From Bradyrhizobium paxllaeri (GTDB lineage: Bacteria > Pseudomonadota > Alphaproteobacteria > Rhizobiales > Xanthobacteraceae): a DNA stretch of 64,000 bases. The first letter of the stretch is position 1, and each line of letters starts with the position of its first letter. Positions 1 through 9,612 of the stretch are shown here, in pieces. The notes under the pieces are model-generated. The model made no database searches, had not been told where the DNA came from, and saw nothing but the letters and a program-made list of their open reading frames with translations. Position numbers and translations under genes: made by a program. The stretch is from NCBI RefSeq assembly GCF_001693515.2, contig NZ_CP042968.1, forward strand, positions 5,084,001 to 5,148,000, read 5' to 3'.

Positions 1-669
1 GTGGTGGAGATCAAAAAGTCTGAATTTGCAGAAAAGGTGAAGGGCTTTTATGGCGATGAAATCGGGGATATCGCCGCGAAATCACAGCAATACTCGCTTC
101 CCGTATCCTCGAAAGCCGCACGCACAGCACAAGTTGCCTATGACCACGGCACGAAATCTGGTTCGAAAGACGCACGCTATTTCAGCTATCAATTAGGCAA
201 CAAGAGTGTAGGACTCCTGCGAACGGAAGGCGGAGCTTGCATGAGTAATGTGTTCAAAGATGAAGAGGCACGCGCGCGCTGGCGGGAACAGTTTCCCGAA
301 CGGACCGAACTCACATCCACTGTAGATTTTCGGGTTACTCATCCTCTCGTGGAGAACGCAGGCGATATTCTTTTGGAACATCAGCTTCGGCTCGACGGCG
401 AACGGCCTTTGCTCCTCTCTCATGCTGTCAACGACGACGCGAAAGCCCGTGCACGGGCGTTGGGTTTTGTTGAGGTGAGTGACTCGATGATGGTGCTTGA
501 CCCTACCAAGCACCCTAACAAGTGGACGAAGAATGATGATGGTGAATGGCAGCGGAAAAACAAGCCTCCATTGTATCTTAAAGCTACTGACACTAGCGGC
601 AGTGATACCGGAGGGGCCCAGCTTGCTCCAAATACCACGCCAGATTGGGACGACGATGACTTCATGTAG
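1..669 (+). CDS. nopP: NopP-family type III effector, 5' end outside the window
   Basis: The frame is already open at base 1, and its first residues align with about residue 74 of the full-length copy at 23854-24717, so the N-terminal secretion region lies upstream of the window. NopP proteins are rhizobial type III effectors delivered into plant cells. Blocks shared with the other two copies include RYFSYQLGN, GLLRTEGG, THPLVENAGDILLE, QLRLDGERPLL and KNKPPLYLK. The C-terminus is acidic and ends DDDFM, like EDDFM in the third copy. The ENAGDILLE to LGF stretch is loosely GNAT-like, which is inference only. Family assignment is from memory of NopP sequences. Confidence 0.7.
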   Translation: MVEIKKSEFAEKVKGFYGDEIGDIAAKSQQYSLPVSSKAARTAQVAYDHGTKSGSKDARYFSYQLGNKSVGLLRTEGGACMSNVFKDEEARARWREQFPERTELTSTVDFRVTHPLVENAGDILLEHQLRLDGERPLLLSHAVNDDAKARARALGFVEVSDSMMVLDPTKHPNKWTKNDDGEWQRKNKPPLYLKATDTSGSDTGGAQLAPNTTPDWDDDDFM

Positions 670-972
670 ACTGGTCCGAAGAAGATAGATGACGCGAAGC
701 GAGACCGGATTGCCAGTGGGTCACAATACCCGTTTTATGTCTCGCCATGCAGCACTTCAGGTTGCTCAAGAAGAGTCATCGCGTACACGGCCCTCACCCG
801 CGCTAAGCGTTGGTTTTGCTGGTCGGACAAAAGAGCGAGCCGGCTATTCTCATCGAGAGCCGGCAAATCGAGCGGCTATGGTTCAGCTTGCGAAATCCTC
901 TCGGGGCAGCTCACCAAGGTTCCGTGAGTGCCCGCTCGCCGATGCGCCCAGTGGATGTCAGAAAGGATCTCC

Positions 973-1072
973 GAGCAGGTTCTGTGAGTTACCTTACCGA
1001 GAAGACTCACATAACGAGCGAGAGGACGATTACCCCCTGAACTATTGTACAACTGCTTGATAGGTCGCAATG
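973..1072. repeat. Copy 1 of an IS256-type end repeat
   Basis: This stretch matches 9515-9612 with few changes: GCAGGT, TCTGTGAGTT, ACCTTA, CGAGAAGACTCACAT and a following CTGAACTA block. The second copy leads into a decayed IS256-family transposase, so this is probably the left end of the same element with its coding part gone. Nothing recognisable lies between the nopP stop at 669 and this point. Confidence 0.6.
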
Positions 1073-1074
1073 GA

Positions 1075-1330
1075 CCTTGACGACCATGGCGTATTCAACG
1101 TCCGGCTCGTCCGAGCCGAGTTGAACAGGCGTTTGCACACGTCCGCCTTCACCCAATCGCGGAAACGTGTACACGCTACTCCAGTGGCCGAAAGCGCGCG
1201 GCAGATCGCGCGAAGGACGCCCGGGCGCGCGATACATGACACCGCCGCGACAAACATCCGCTGTCCTTGCCGCTCCCACCGGGATCGCTCGGTTTGCCGA
1301 GATGCAGCGTTCCATCTTCGTCAATTGGAC
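1075..1330 (-). pseudogene. IS5-family transposase fragment
   Basis: Pieces of an IS5 (IS427-like) transposase N-terminal half appear in two alternating minus-strand frames: SRDLPRAFGHWSSVY, then RFRDWVKADVCKRLFN, then DEPDVEYAM and KVH. The frame changes and the missing catalytic part show it is dead. It abuts the IS256-type repeat on one side and an IS630 fragment on the other. Confidence 0.6.
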
Positions 1331-1384
1331 GTCAATCTCGTTCCATCCGAAGCTTGGATCACAACCGAGCCCCGATGAGAATCC

Positions 1385-1932
1385 TAAAATCCCAACAGGC
1401 CCTAGCGCCTGGATTTAGGACTTTCATCCACACGGCGCCGAGACGTAAAGGCCCACGAGCGTCGCTCACCTTGGCCACCAAGTGCGGATCGGTCGAGAGC
1501 TTGAACGTCTCCAGCCGGTGCGGCTGGAGTTCGAAGGCTCGCCAGATGCCTTGCGCCGTCGACACCGACAACCCGTTGACGTTCGCCATGTCGCGCGAAC
1601 TCCAATGGGTGGCGTTCTCGGGGGCATTTCTCCAGCGTCCGCACGACCACCGCGTCGATGCGAGAATCGTCAATCGTGCGCGGCGCCACGGAACGTGGCT
1701 CGTCGTGCAGCCCGGCCACGCGCCGCTTCACCAAACGATACTGCCATTTGCCTACTGTCTGCGTGTCCAGGTCCAACTCGGCCGCCACTTCCTCGTTCTG
1801 ACCGCCCTCCGCCCAGGTCAGCACGATCCGGGCTCTCAGAGCCAGCGCTAGCGCGTTCTTTCGCTGCATTGTCAGCGACTTCATTTCGGCACGCTCGTCA
1901 TCGCTTTGTATCAAGGGCGCAAGTGGCTGGAC
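1385..1932 (-). pseudogene. IS630-family transposase, frameshifted and truncated
   Basis: The minus strand encodes the helix-turn-helix part of an IS630-type transposase (RKNALALALRARIVLTWAEG, DLDTQTVGKWQYRLVKRR, GLHDEPR). The reading continues in another frame near position 1640 (THWSSRDMA, LSVSTAQGIWRAF, FKLSTDPHLV). The DDE catalytic half is absent, so the element is inactive. Confidence 0.7.
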
Positions 1933-2091
1933 CGCGATCAGACCTCCGCCCCTGTTGCCAGCGCTCTTTCGCACAGCGATACGAAGCTACGATTGCGAAC
2001 TTATGTTCGGGAGACTAGCAACCCGGCATCTTCCATGGACTTGGACCCCGGGTGATTCGGACTTTTTTGTGCATCCGGGAGAATGCACTCC

Positions 2092-2121
2092 GTCAGCTAA
2101 TTGTCAGCCAGGGCGTCTACC
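2092..2121 (+). promoter_or_regulatory. tts box upstream of candidate effector
   Basis: The site has the form GTCAGC-N5-GTCAGCC-N7-CTACC. It matches the arrangement GTCAGC-N5-GTCAGCT-N7-CTATC found upstream of the NopP genes in this window. Tts boxes are bound by TtsI, the regulator of rhizobial type III secretion. The site lies 41 bp before the chosen start at 2163, so the longer open frame beginning at 2052 contains the box and its start is unlikely. Confidence 0.75.
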
Positions 2122-2162
2122 TAGATAGGCTGCGCATGCTCACCTGTATCGGAGGTTGGAAT

Positions 2163-4430
2163 ATGACGGGGATTGGCCCATCTGGCAAATCGCACGTTGG
2201 AGCTGATGGCGCCGACAGCACGTTGAGCAGTTCGCGCTCGGACTCAAGTCTTGCCGCTGGGGAAGGCAGCCACCGGTTCAATTCCGTCGTGAAGCGGATG
2301 CGCTCTGGGCCGCAAGATAGAAGCGCGCCCGTTGCCAGCCAGCCGCGCACTTCGGGTATGGCAGTCCCATCCTCGACAGGCGACGAGATCAAGGCAACAA
2401 AGCGACAAATGGGTCGCCTGCTTGAGGAACTTGACGCTTGCCGTGAGGCGGCCAAGCAAGCGCAGAACTCGTCGAAGGAGCAAGAGCTGCTCGATCAACT
2501 CGTCGAGGCAAGCTCAAAAGTTCTGGAGTACCGCGCGAGCCTGCCCCCGCATGTAGCGCGTAGCATTCTGTCCGACGATCAGGCTCGCCGACTCCGGGAC
2601 GAGGCGCTCGATGCGGCGAACAAATGCAACACACTGGCCACCCCGACCATCTACGCCTTGGACGAGAGCAGGAAGAGTGCGGCCACCGTGCTCGACCGGA
2701 TACTCCAATCCACTGCTCCCTCCGACCAGCTGCGCCGAGCGGTTTCCAGTGTGGCGAACCGCTATTGGGCCTGCATGGAGTGGTGGGGAAAGAAGGCATT
2801 GCGCTCGGAACGGATGCAGTCGGTTTGCGAAGCCGCTGCCGCTTTACCAACTGCAACGGACGATATGCGGCAGGCCGACGAGGCCGCGCTGCGGCTGCAC
2901 ACCGGCTGGGCACTGTATACGAAGTGCATGCATCTGCAATCGCGGGTCGCTCTCGCGCAGGTCATGATTGAGCCGCAGGCGAGCGCGCTCGAACCAGCCG
3001 TGAGGAAAATCCTCATGGGTGAGAACGGGCAGGTGCGTCTGCTGGGAACCTTCGTCGATGATTTTTTCCCGGCATTCGTCTCGACGCGCGGCGCTGTTCT
3101 AAACAGCGAAGGACGCGCGCTGGACGCAGAGCACTGCGCCGTTCTGGAAGGCGTCATGGAGCGCCTTTCGGAATTTGCGTTGGCGTTGCACGACGTCGTC
3201 GGAAATCTAAGCGCTCTCGGAACAGATGCCGACCTCCCATTGGAACTGTTGGGCCAGATTGTGGAAGGTGCGTGGGTCACAGCGGATGAGGCCAAGCGCC
3301 TCTTGTCGCTGCAGCCGAGGACCCCAGCCATTATTACACCGCCGGCCGACGCTGGGGCTGCGATACCGGCCAACACTACCGGCAGGGCTGTAGTGGCCGA
3401 AGGCACAACGACGCGCAGGAAGGGCAGAGGCAAGCGCACGCCGGCCGAGGGCGCCGGGAGTTCAGCGGCCGGGAGGATGCAGCCACAGCTCGCTACGGCC
3501 GACAAGGCCACAGCGCCAGCAGCCAAAGTTCTCGTGCTCTCGGATTTAGGTACGAAGAAGCTGGTGAGCGCGGAGGAGGCGCAAACGGCGTCATCGTCGG
3601 CGGCGGCACACTTAGCTATCTGGCAGGCCCCGCCATCGATCGAGGCGCTGACGCCACTACTCAAGCGCTTGCACGAACTTTTGCAATTCGATCTGGCCGG
3701 ACAGCAAAGGGCCGTTTCGCAAGCGCGCCAGATGAAACCCGAAGACGCCGACCACGTGGTAGACACCGTGGTTGAGCGCCTACAGATGCGGGCGGCCGAG
3801 ATGCAGGCCTGCGTGGCCGCGTTGGAGGAGCCTCGTCGAAGCGGCCTACTCACGGCTGCGCAAGTGCCCCAGATGCACGACAAAATAGTCCGGCTCAACA
3901 TGATGTCGTCCCAGGCGCTGGGGCTGGCCAAGGCTGCGAAAGAGCGAAAAGCCACGACTATTATTGATTGCATGAAGACCTACGCCTTTCCGTCGCAGAA
4001 GTACCTTGAATACTTGCGGGCGGCCGAGGAGTTGGCGCCTGCGGAGGTACCGCGCCCGTTAAAGGGCGAGCCAGGGACGCTGTTTGAGTTCAAGCTCCAA
4101 CCCAAGGCGCTGAGCAATGGTGCAACGCCGAGTCCGATGTGGGTGCACATCCACACGAACCGGCCGGTACTTGTGCGGCAATTGGCGACGCTAGATGACG
4201 CCGAGTTCGCCGCTTGCCACGTCAAGTCCAATGAACAGCGCGGCTACAATCGGCAGTGGCAGAACGCTCGGGCTGCCATGGGTCACGAGAACGTCGTGGT
4301 CCACCGCGGCAAGCTTACGCCTGCGTTCTGTGAGTCCTTGTTGAGATCCACGCTATCCGCTTGCCGAGGCGGAGCACCGGTCGACGCAGGCCACTCGACA
4401 CGGGATGTAGTTAGGGGCCTCTCGCGCTAG
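2163..4430 (+). CDS. Candidate type III effector, 755 aa, unknown family
   Basis: I do not recognise the family. The start at 2163 follows CGGAGGTTGGAAT, a strong ribosome site, and lies 41 bp after a tts box, which argues for co-expression with the T3SS. The N-terminus is rich in Ser and Gly, as expected of a secretion signal. Residues about 75-130 are highly charged and helical, a possible coiled coil. An Ala/Pro/Gly/Thr-rich linker with a basic RRKGRGKR patch spans about residues 390-455. The C-terminal 130 residues look globular (LFEFKLQPKAL, MWVHIHTNRPVLVRQL, HRGKLTPAFCESLL). There are no obvious membrane segments or catalytic signature. Effector status is inferred from the promoter and composition. 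Confidence 0.6.
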   Translation: MTGIGPSGKSHVGADGADSTLSSSRSDSSLAAGEGSHRFNSVVKRMRSGPQDRSAPVASQPRTSGMAVPSSTGDEIKATKRQMGRLLEELDACREAAKQAQNSSKEQELLDQLVEASSKVLEYRASLPPHVARSILSDDQARRLRDEALDAANKCNTLATPTIYALDESRKSAATVLDRILQSTAPSDQLRRAVSSVANRYWACMEWWGKKALRSERMQSVCEAAAALPTATDDMRQADEAALRLHTGWALYTKCMHLQSRVALAQVMIEPQASALEPAVRKILMGENGQVRLLGTFVDDFFPAFVSTRGAVLNSEGRALDAEHCAVLEGVMERLSEFALALHDVVGNLSALGTDADLPLELLGQIVEGAWVTADEAKRLLSLQPRTPAIITPPADAGAAIPANTTGRAVVAEGTTTRRKGRGKRTPAEGAGSSAAGRMQPQLATADKATAPAAKVLVLSDLGTKKLVSAEEAQTASSSAAAHLAIWQAPPSIEALTPLLKRLHELLQFDLAGQQRAVSQARQMKPEDADHVVDTVVERLQMRAAEMQACVAALEEPRRSGLLTAAQVPQMHDKIVRLNMMSSQALGLAKAAKERKATTIIDCMKTYAFPSQKYLEYLRAAEELAPAEVPRPLKGEPGTLFEFKLQPKALSNGATPSPMWVHIHTNRPVLVRQLATLDDAEFAACHVKSNEQRGYNRQWQNARAAMGHENVVVHRGKLTPAFCESLLRSTLSACRGGAPVDAGHSTRDVVRGLSR

Positions 4431-4451
4431 AGTGCCTATTGACGTCCGAAA

Positions 4452-4568
4452 TCGACGCCATCGCGTCGTGATCAGGTCATGGGCCTTTAGCACCCGGTAG
4501 ACTGAAAGCCGCCGCTTCGGTTTATAGCGCTCGTACCATGCGGCAATCAGCGCACTCGTATCGATGAA
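4452..4568 (-). pseudogene. IS3-type orfB fragment
   Basis: A short minus-strand stretch reads TSALIAAWYERYKPKRR followed by LSVYRVLKAHDLIT, which resembles the N-terminal region of IS3-family orfB proteins. It is under 40 residues and has no neighbours of the same element. It lies immediately downstream of the 755-residue effector candidate. Confidence 0.45.
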
Positions 4569-4926
4569 GTAAATCTTCTTTGGCCAATTCTGGTTTATCC
4601 CGCCATGCCAAAGGCCGCCTTATCCATTACAGCAACTGTCGTAACATTCATAAACAGACCCGCGCCATCGCGCAGTGTGAAGTATCGATCGTGATGGCCC
4701 TGGAAATAAGCTGGGTAAATGTGGGACTGAGCTGACTCAGCGCGAGGTAATGATGCTTGTGGCCGCCTTTGGACGGTTCTTTCTGTGCGTAAGCTGGGCG
4801 TAGATCTTCTGGAAATCAGCGCGCTTGCTGTCATAGACGGTCTTAGTCGTGTGACCGAGCGTCAGCAGCGGCCGCAGCACGGCTTGCTGGCTATCCCCAA
4901 AGCGGTGGGCCAACGCTTCGAGCTAG
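4569..4926. other. No recognisable gene
   Basis: Only short overlapping frames occur here, with no family motif. A GAGTCAGCT at about 4730 on the minus strand lacks a good upstream half and is not a convincing tts box. Confidence 0.4.
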
Positions 4927-5511
4927 CTAAGCCGTTCGCAACATTGGCGTGAGCGGCGGCGAAGAGCCATGTTGTATCTCACCAATGACCTTGAAGCCAT
5001 GGCGTTGATAAAAGGGAATGTGCTCGGGATTCGAACTTTCGAGATACGCGGTGACGCCCTCTTCATCACATCGTTGAAGAGCGTATTTCATTAGCAATGT
5101 GCCAAGCCCTTGTCCGGCCCAGTTGGGATCGGTGGCAATGAGAGGCAGATACCAATGTGGCTCGGGCGGCTGATGTTCGGCCATTCCCCGCCGCAGGTGT
5201 GCCATATCCTCGGTAATCCCCGGGCTCAGGGATTGCGCCATGATTTCGTCCAGCGCCGCCTCATCTTGTTGCACGCCGGGAGGGAGCCACAGGGCCGCGG
5301 CGCGAACCCCTCCCGTGACGTACGCTGTGCCATGCTCGAATGCTCGTCCGCCACAGGCGTTGATGAACTGAGGCATGCTCTGAACATATCGCCTTGCGTC
5401 AGGCCAACTCCACCGCATCAACGGATCGGCGGCAAAGCCGAGCACAATTGTCCAGACGGTGCTTGCGCGATTGTTTGCATTCGTACATTTGATGTCCGAC
5501 TCCGCTAGCAT
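4927..5511 (-). CDS. GNAT-family N-acetyltransferase
   Basis: A 194-residue protein with the GNAT acetyl-CoA-binding core in its C-terminal half: LIATDPNWAGQGLGTLLMKY (motif A, Q/RxxGxG/A type), a helix, then YLESSNPEHIPFYQRHGFKV (motif B). The length is normal for a stand-alone GNAT. The substrate cannot be read from the sequence. The preceding WLPPGVQ and PHWYLP blocks are typical of a Bradyrhizobium/Actinobacteria-type GNAT subgroup, from memory. The ATG at 5511 is preceded by a weak GAGAGCTGG ribosome site. It is flanked by IS debris and may be an accessory gene. Confidence 0.8.
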   Translation of the reverse strand: MLAESDIKCTNANNRASTVWTIVLGFAADPLMRWSWPDARRYVQSMPQFINACGGRAFEHGTAYVTGGVRAAALWLPPGVQQDEAALDEIMAQSLSPGITEDMAHLRRGMAEHQPPEPHWYLPLIATDPNWAGQGLGTLLMKYALQRCDEEGVTAYLESSNPEHIPFYQRHGFKVIGEIQHGSSPPLTPMLRTA

Positions 5512-6658
5512 ATGTGATTTCCAGCTCTCAATCTAGGCGTCAGAGTTACAAGTGTGCAGGACAATGGCTCTGAACGAAAGAAGGATACACGACACAGGCT
5601 TTCGTCGGATGCATCGGGCGTCCAGGTTAGCAAACGTCGCACGTTGAGATCGCAGATGACCAACGATCTTTCACACGATCTTATAACCTATCATCTCGTC
5701 TGCCATTGAGCTGTTCTGGTAGGGTCCGACATTCAAAACACGTGCCAATAACGAAAGCCGCATATCTATTGCCCTCAGTCGGATGGTGCCGTTGTTCGAA
5801 GCGAACGGCGCGCCTCATCTTCTCGCGCCAAGCAACCTCGGCAAACTCTCCAGGAGCCCGCGATGCCGACCCCATGATCTACGTCGTAACATTCATCCAA
5901 TGGATGAAGTCGACGTATTAACTTACCGGATTTGCTCTTCGTCTCTGAACTTTCGGAGTGCGTCGAGAAAGAAATAAAAAGGAATCGATAAAGTTGTGTC
6001 ATTCTAGATGCGGCCAATGCGTGCGTGGCCCAGAATTGTCTCCGGTCGGCCGCTGGGGTGAGTGTGATAGATCTGGGCCTGAAGTTGAGATTTGCGTCGA
6101 CGGCGCCGAAAGGAAACTCGTCTCGATATTTGTCGTTAAATGGACGGGTGTCCTTGAAGCATCAACACTGATACACTTTCGTCCATCATGCTCCTGAATG
6201 GCCTTGACGCACATTTCGTAGTGCTAACGCTCGATCGCCTCCAAGTGCGGGTGAAGCGCAGCTCTCGAAGCCCGGGATGCATCGCGGGTCTTGTACGAAA
6301 TCCCCCTGCCCGAATTCTAACGGGTCATGGAAGGCGAGTTCCGCGACGACAGCCCAGACGCTTGCCCCGCGAATGCACGTGTTGAACCAGTTGGCGCAAA
6401 GAAGAGTTTTGAGAGCTCGTAATTCAAGGAATTGCGAGAGCGTTATTCGTCGCTTCATATTTACAACAAATGTGCGCAAGAACTACGAGATGCACACTTA
6501 GCTCAGCTATAGAGCGTCACTCACCAAGGTGGAGGCCACCCGTTAGAATCACGTCGGATGCGCCACACTTTGATTGGTCCCGAAACAACGGGCACTCGCC
6601 TACCAAACCGATGCGATTTGAAAACTCTGACGCCGTGCAGACGAGGTGTAATTTTCGA
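5512..6658. other. Intergenic, no gene recognised
   Basis: About 1.1 kb with only short frames on both strands and no motif, repeat or promoter I can name. It probably consists of decayed accessory DNA between the divergently placed GNAT and PLP-enzyme genes. Confidence 0.4.
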
Positions 6659-7843
6659 TCAGCGTGGTCGCGCTGCACCTCGGGCATTCAACGGATTCGT
6701 CACGTCTGCGATCGAGAAGCCGGGCCGATGCCCGGCTTCTAGGAAGAATATCAACTCGGCCTCATAAGGCGTAGGATCGATGTCACGCGCCTTTAGCCAC
6801 TCCGGTTTGTAATAGGTCTGCCGATAGCGCTCGCCCGAGTCGCAGATCAGCGTCACCAGCGATCCCGCTTGGCCGGCGCTGCACATCTCCGAAGCCAGCC
6901 GGCACAGTGCCAAGAAGTTGGTGCCGGTAGAGCCGCCGACCGGCCGGCGCAGGCGACGCGACAGCACGTTCATAGCCGCGATCGTCGCAACATCCGGGAT
7001 CTTCATCATGCGGTCGACCACGGTCGGAACGAAGGATGGCTCACAGCGCGGCCGGCCGACGCCTTCGATCAGCGAGGGACGCTCGCAAGTTCGCGAGCGG
7101 TCCTGATAGCGGAAGCAGTCGAAGAAGGCGGAATGCTCTACATCGGCAATGCAGAGCTGCGTTGGAAACTGACGATAGCGCAAATAACGCCCGATGGTCG
7201 CCGAGGTGCCGCCAGTGCCGGCTCCCATCACGATCCAGTCCGGCACAGGGTGCGGCTCGCCCTTCAATTGGGTGAAGATCGACTCGACGATGTTGTTGTT
7301 GCCGCGCCAATCCGTCGCCCGCTCCGCGAAAGTGAACTGGTCCATGTAATGCCCGTTAAGATGGGTGGCGAGCGCCGATGCCTCGGAATAGAGCGCGCGG
7401 CCGTCGTCGATCAGATGGCACTTGCCGCCATAATGCTCGATCGCAGCGATCTTCTCGGCCGACGTCGTCCGCGGCATAACCGCATAGAAGGGTACGCCGA
7501 TCATCTGCGCGAAGTAGGCCTCTGACACCGCCGTGGACCCCGACGAGGCCTCGACGACTGGCGTGCCCTCGTGAATCTGTCCGTTGCAGAGCGCGTAGAG
7601 GAATAGCGAGCGAGCCAATCGGTGCTTCAGGCTGCCGGTCGGATGGGTCGACTCGTCCTTCAAATAGATGTCAATCCCGGCGAGAGCCGGCACGATCAGC
7701 CGAATTAGGTGCGTATCGGCAGTGCGGCACTGCTCGGCCTCGATTGCAGCCACAGCCTCGTCCACCCAGCCGCGCCGATAGCTCGGCAAGCTTAAGTTAT
7801 TGCGACTGAAAGACGTGCGCCCGATCGACATAGCGTCTAGCAT
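6659..7843 (-). CDS. PLP-dependent cysteine synthase family enzyme
   Basis: A fold-type II PLP enzyme of the cysteine synthase / cystathionine beta-synthase superfamily, closest in my memory to the Cds1-like (cysteine desulfhydrase) group. Visible features are YLKDESTHPTGSLKHRLA with the PLP lysine, EASSGSTAVSEAYFAQMIG (substrate loop), VMGAGTGGTSATIGRYLRY (phosphate-binding glycine loop) and a C-terminal LICDSGERY. The frame extends to 8032, but the extra residues are unlike the family. I prefer the ATG at 7843, with 7831 as an alternative. Neither has a strong ribosome site. Whether it makes or degrades cysteine cannot be decided by eye. Confidence 0.8.
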   Translation of the reverse strand: MLDAMSIGRTSFSRNNLSLPSYRRGWVDEAVAAIEAEQCRTADTHLIRLIVPALAGIDIYLKDESTHPTGSLKHRLARSLFLYALCNGQIHEGTPVVEASSGSTAVSEAYFAQMIGVPFYAVMPRTTSAEKIAAIEHYGGKCHLIDDGRALYSEASALATHLNGHYMDQFTFAERATDWRGNNNIVESIFTQLKGEPHPVPDWIVMGAGTGGTSATIGRYLRYRQFPTQLCIADVEHSAFFDCFRYQDRSRTCERPSLIEGVGRPRCEPSFVPTVVDRMMKIPDVATIAAMNVLSRRLRRPVGGSTGTNFLALCRLASEMCSAGQAGSLVTLICDSGERYRQTYYKPEWLKARDIDPTPYEAELIFFLEAGHRPGFSIADVTNPLNARGAARPR

Positions 7844-8514
7844 GAAATAATTCGCTTTGCACAGCAAGTCGTATTGCCGCGGTCGCTCTGATGCCCGACG
7901 CCCAACTTCCAAGCGGCATGGAGGGCTCCAGACTGCCACGAAGCGCTGCATCGACAGTCCGCATAGATTTCCGAGTCCGTGGAGGCACGACACGTGACGA
8001 CGCATCGCATTTTCGCTCGTCTTTCTGATCACCTGCAGTTCTTGTCAAGGGGCACACGACTCGTGTCGCCAGTCGAACGTCAGAATTCTGACGAATCGAC
8101 TTAATCGCCTCGCCTTCTTCCAATAAGTTATGCCACACCTCATTCTGGCCGGCACCAGCCGAAACGCTGCACGACTCGGATTCCTCTCGAGCATTCTGAA
8201 CCTAGCTCTAGTCGTGTTTGATGGGCGCCTCCGATTCAGGCTACCCAAAATCGGATCGTGTCGAGCGGTTAACTGATGCGATCATCGGCGGAGCCGCCGC
8301 TGGCCATCATCAAGCAGCGGTATCGGCTCGATCCCGTTCGCCGCGAGCAGTGTTCGAGCGCGTCCAGCTCTGCGTCTGACGTGAGCTTTCGAGGCATTCG
8401 ATATCCGGCGAGGAACTTCGCAGGACCAACGTCGTGGGGGCTTTTTAGCATGTGCTGCTTCGTCAAGGCGGCCGGCTCATCATGCGCTTAACGCGAACGC
8501 GTTCTTTGCGAACC
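7844..8514. other. Intergenic, no gene recognised
   Basis: Short frames only. It separates the minus-strand PLP enzyme from the plus-strand nod box. No nodD-like or nod structural gene sequence was recognised. Confidence 0.4.
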
Positions 8515-8562
8515 ATTATCGGAATCGATACCTTCCATCAAAACAATAGATTTTACTAATTT
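8515..8562 (+). promoter_or_regulatory. nod box
   Basis: The core ATCAAAACAATAGATTTTAC starting at 8537 matches the nod-box core ATCnAAACAATCRATTTTACC almost throughout. Weaker matches to the upstream ATCCAY and GATG blocks lie at the expected spacing. Nod boxes bind NodD with flavonoids and drive nod genes. The next gene on this strand is nodS, 322 bp downstream. Confidence 0.85.
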
Positions 8563-8884
8563 TGCCGCATTCCCCATAGTCAGACGCCGGCTAACTCAAC
8601 CATCAATCAGGAAAATGCGTGTGAAACGAATTGTTCGTTTAAACACAGTTGCTGGATGATGGGCTAGCACGAATGGATGATTGCCCAGCTGCGTACTGGT
8701 ATGCGCCGTACTGGATTGGGATTGACGAGGTGTGCTCATGAGGTCTGCGAAAAGCTGGACTGGAGGCTCTTCAATGGTCGGTAGTCCCCGGGAGGCGGAG
8801 CTTTCGCGTAGTTCTTCGAGGCTGTCTCGTTTGACAGCATAAGCGCGGGCACCCGATCGTGCATTCTCAGTAGGTAGGGTAATC
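8563..8884 (+). other. Long leader between nod box and nodS
   Basis: No complete gene is visible. In most rhizobia nodA or nodS begins soon after the box, so this 322-bp stretch may be the remains of deleted nod genes. I could not recognise nodA, nodB or nodC sequence in any frame. Confidence 0.35.
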
Positions 8885-9481
8885 ATGAGTTCGGACAGCA
8901 AGTATCAATCGTTAGAGCAGGAACTAGCCGCCGATGATCCGTGGAGGCTCGACGGTAATCCATTCGAACGCGAGCGTTACTCGCAAATGCTCCGGCTATC
9001 GCGCTCGCAAGGGGTGATTTCCCACGCCCTCGAGGTCGGGTGCGCGGCTGGCGCATTTACGGAAATACTAGCACCTCATTGCAAACGGCTCACAGTCATC
9101 GACGTTATGCCGCAAGCGATTGCTCGAGCTCGCCTGCGGACGAAACGGTGGTCGCACATAACCTGGATAGCTTTGGACGTTCAGCAGTTTTCGACCGTCG
9201 AGCGGTTTGATTTGATCGTACTGGCCGAAGTCCTCTACTACCTTGGAGGCGTGGCCGACATGCGTGCGACTATCCACAAGTTGGTGCAGATGCTGGCGCC
9301 AGATGGACAGCTGGTTTTTGGGTCAGCCCGAGATACCAACTGCAGACGTTGGGGCCATGCCGCTGGAGCTGAGACTTGCATCCTCATGTTGAAGGAATCG
9401 TTGGTCGAAGTCGAGCGTGTGAGTTGCCAAGGTCAGTCGGCTAACGAAGACTGCTTGATCTCCTGCTTTCGGCCGAATTGA
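8885..9481 (+). CDS. nodS: NodS, Nod factor N-methyltransferase
   Basis: NodS uses S-adenosylmethionine to methylate the free amino group of the de-N-acetylated chitin oligomer during Nod factor synthesis, in the cytoplasm. The 198-residue protein has the SAM-binding motif LEVGCAAGAFTE, followed by VIDVMPQAI and the FDLIVLAEVLYYLGG post-motif region. It begins with the characteristic LEQELAADDPWRLDGNPFER. The length is normal for the family. It follows a nod box but is alone: no nodU or nodABC accompanies it, and the next DNA is an IS256-type remnant beginning within 40 bp of the stop. The enzyme itself looks intact. Confidence 0.9.
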   Translation: MSSDSKYQSLEQELAADDPWRLDGNPFERERYSQMLRLSRSQGVISHALEVGCAAGAFTEILAPHCKRLTVIDVMPQAIARARLRTKRWSHITWIALDVQQFSTVERFDLIVLAEVLYYLGGVADMRATIHKLVQMLAPDGQLVFGSARDTNCRRWGHAAGAETCILMLKESLVEVERVSCQGQSANEDCLISCFRPN

Positions 9482-9514
9482 TGCCGGCTCATGAGGGTGT
9501 CGGAAAGAGTGTGT

Positions 9515-9612
9515 AAGCAGGTTTCTGTGAGTTTACCTTAGCGAGAAGACTCACATGACGACCGATACGACGTTTACACCTGAACTACTGGATCACTGCT
9601 TGCTAACTATGG
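9515..9612. repeat. Copy 2 of the IS256-type end repeat
   Basis: Homologous to 973-1072. Here the block continues into recognisable transposase sequence, which identifies the repeat as the leading end of an IS256-family element. Confidence 0.6.

Noticed and set aside
2762-3973. 403-codon minus-strand frame opposite the candidate effector
   Set aside because: Ser/Ala/Cys-rich complement of the plus-strand gene. The plus strand has the tts box and ribosome site.
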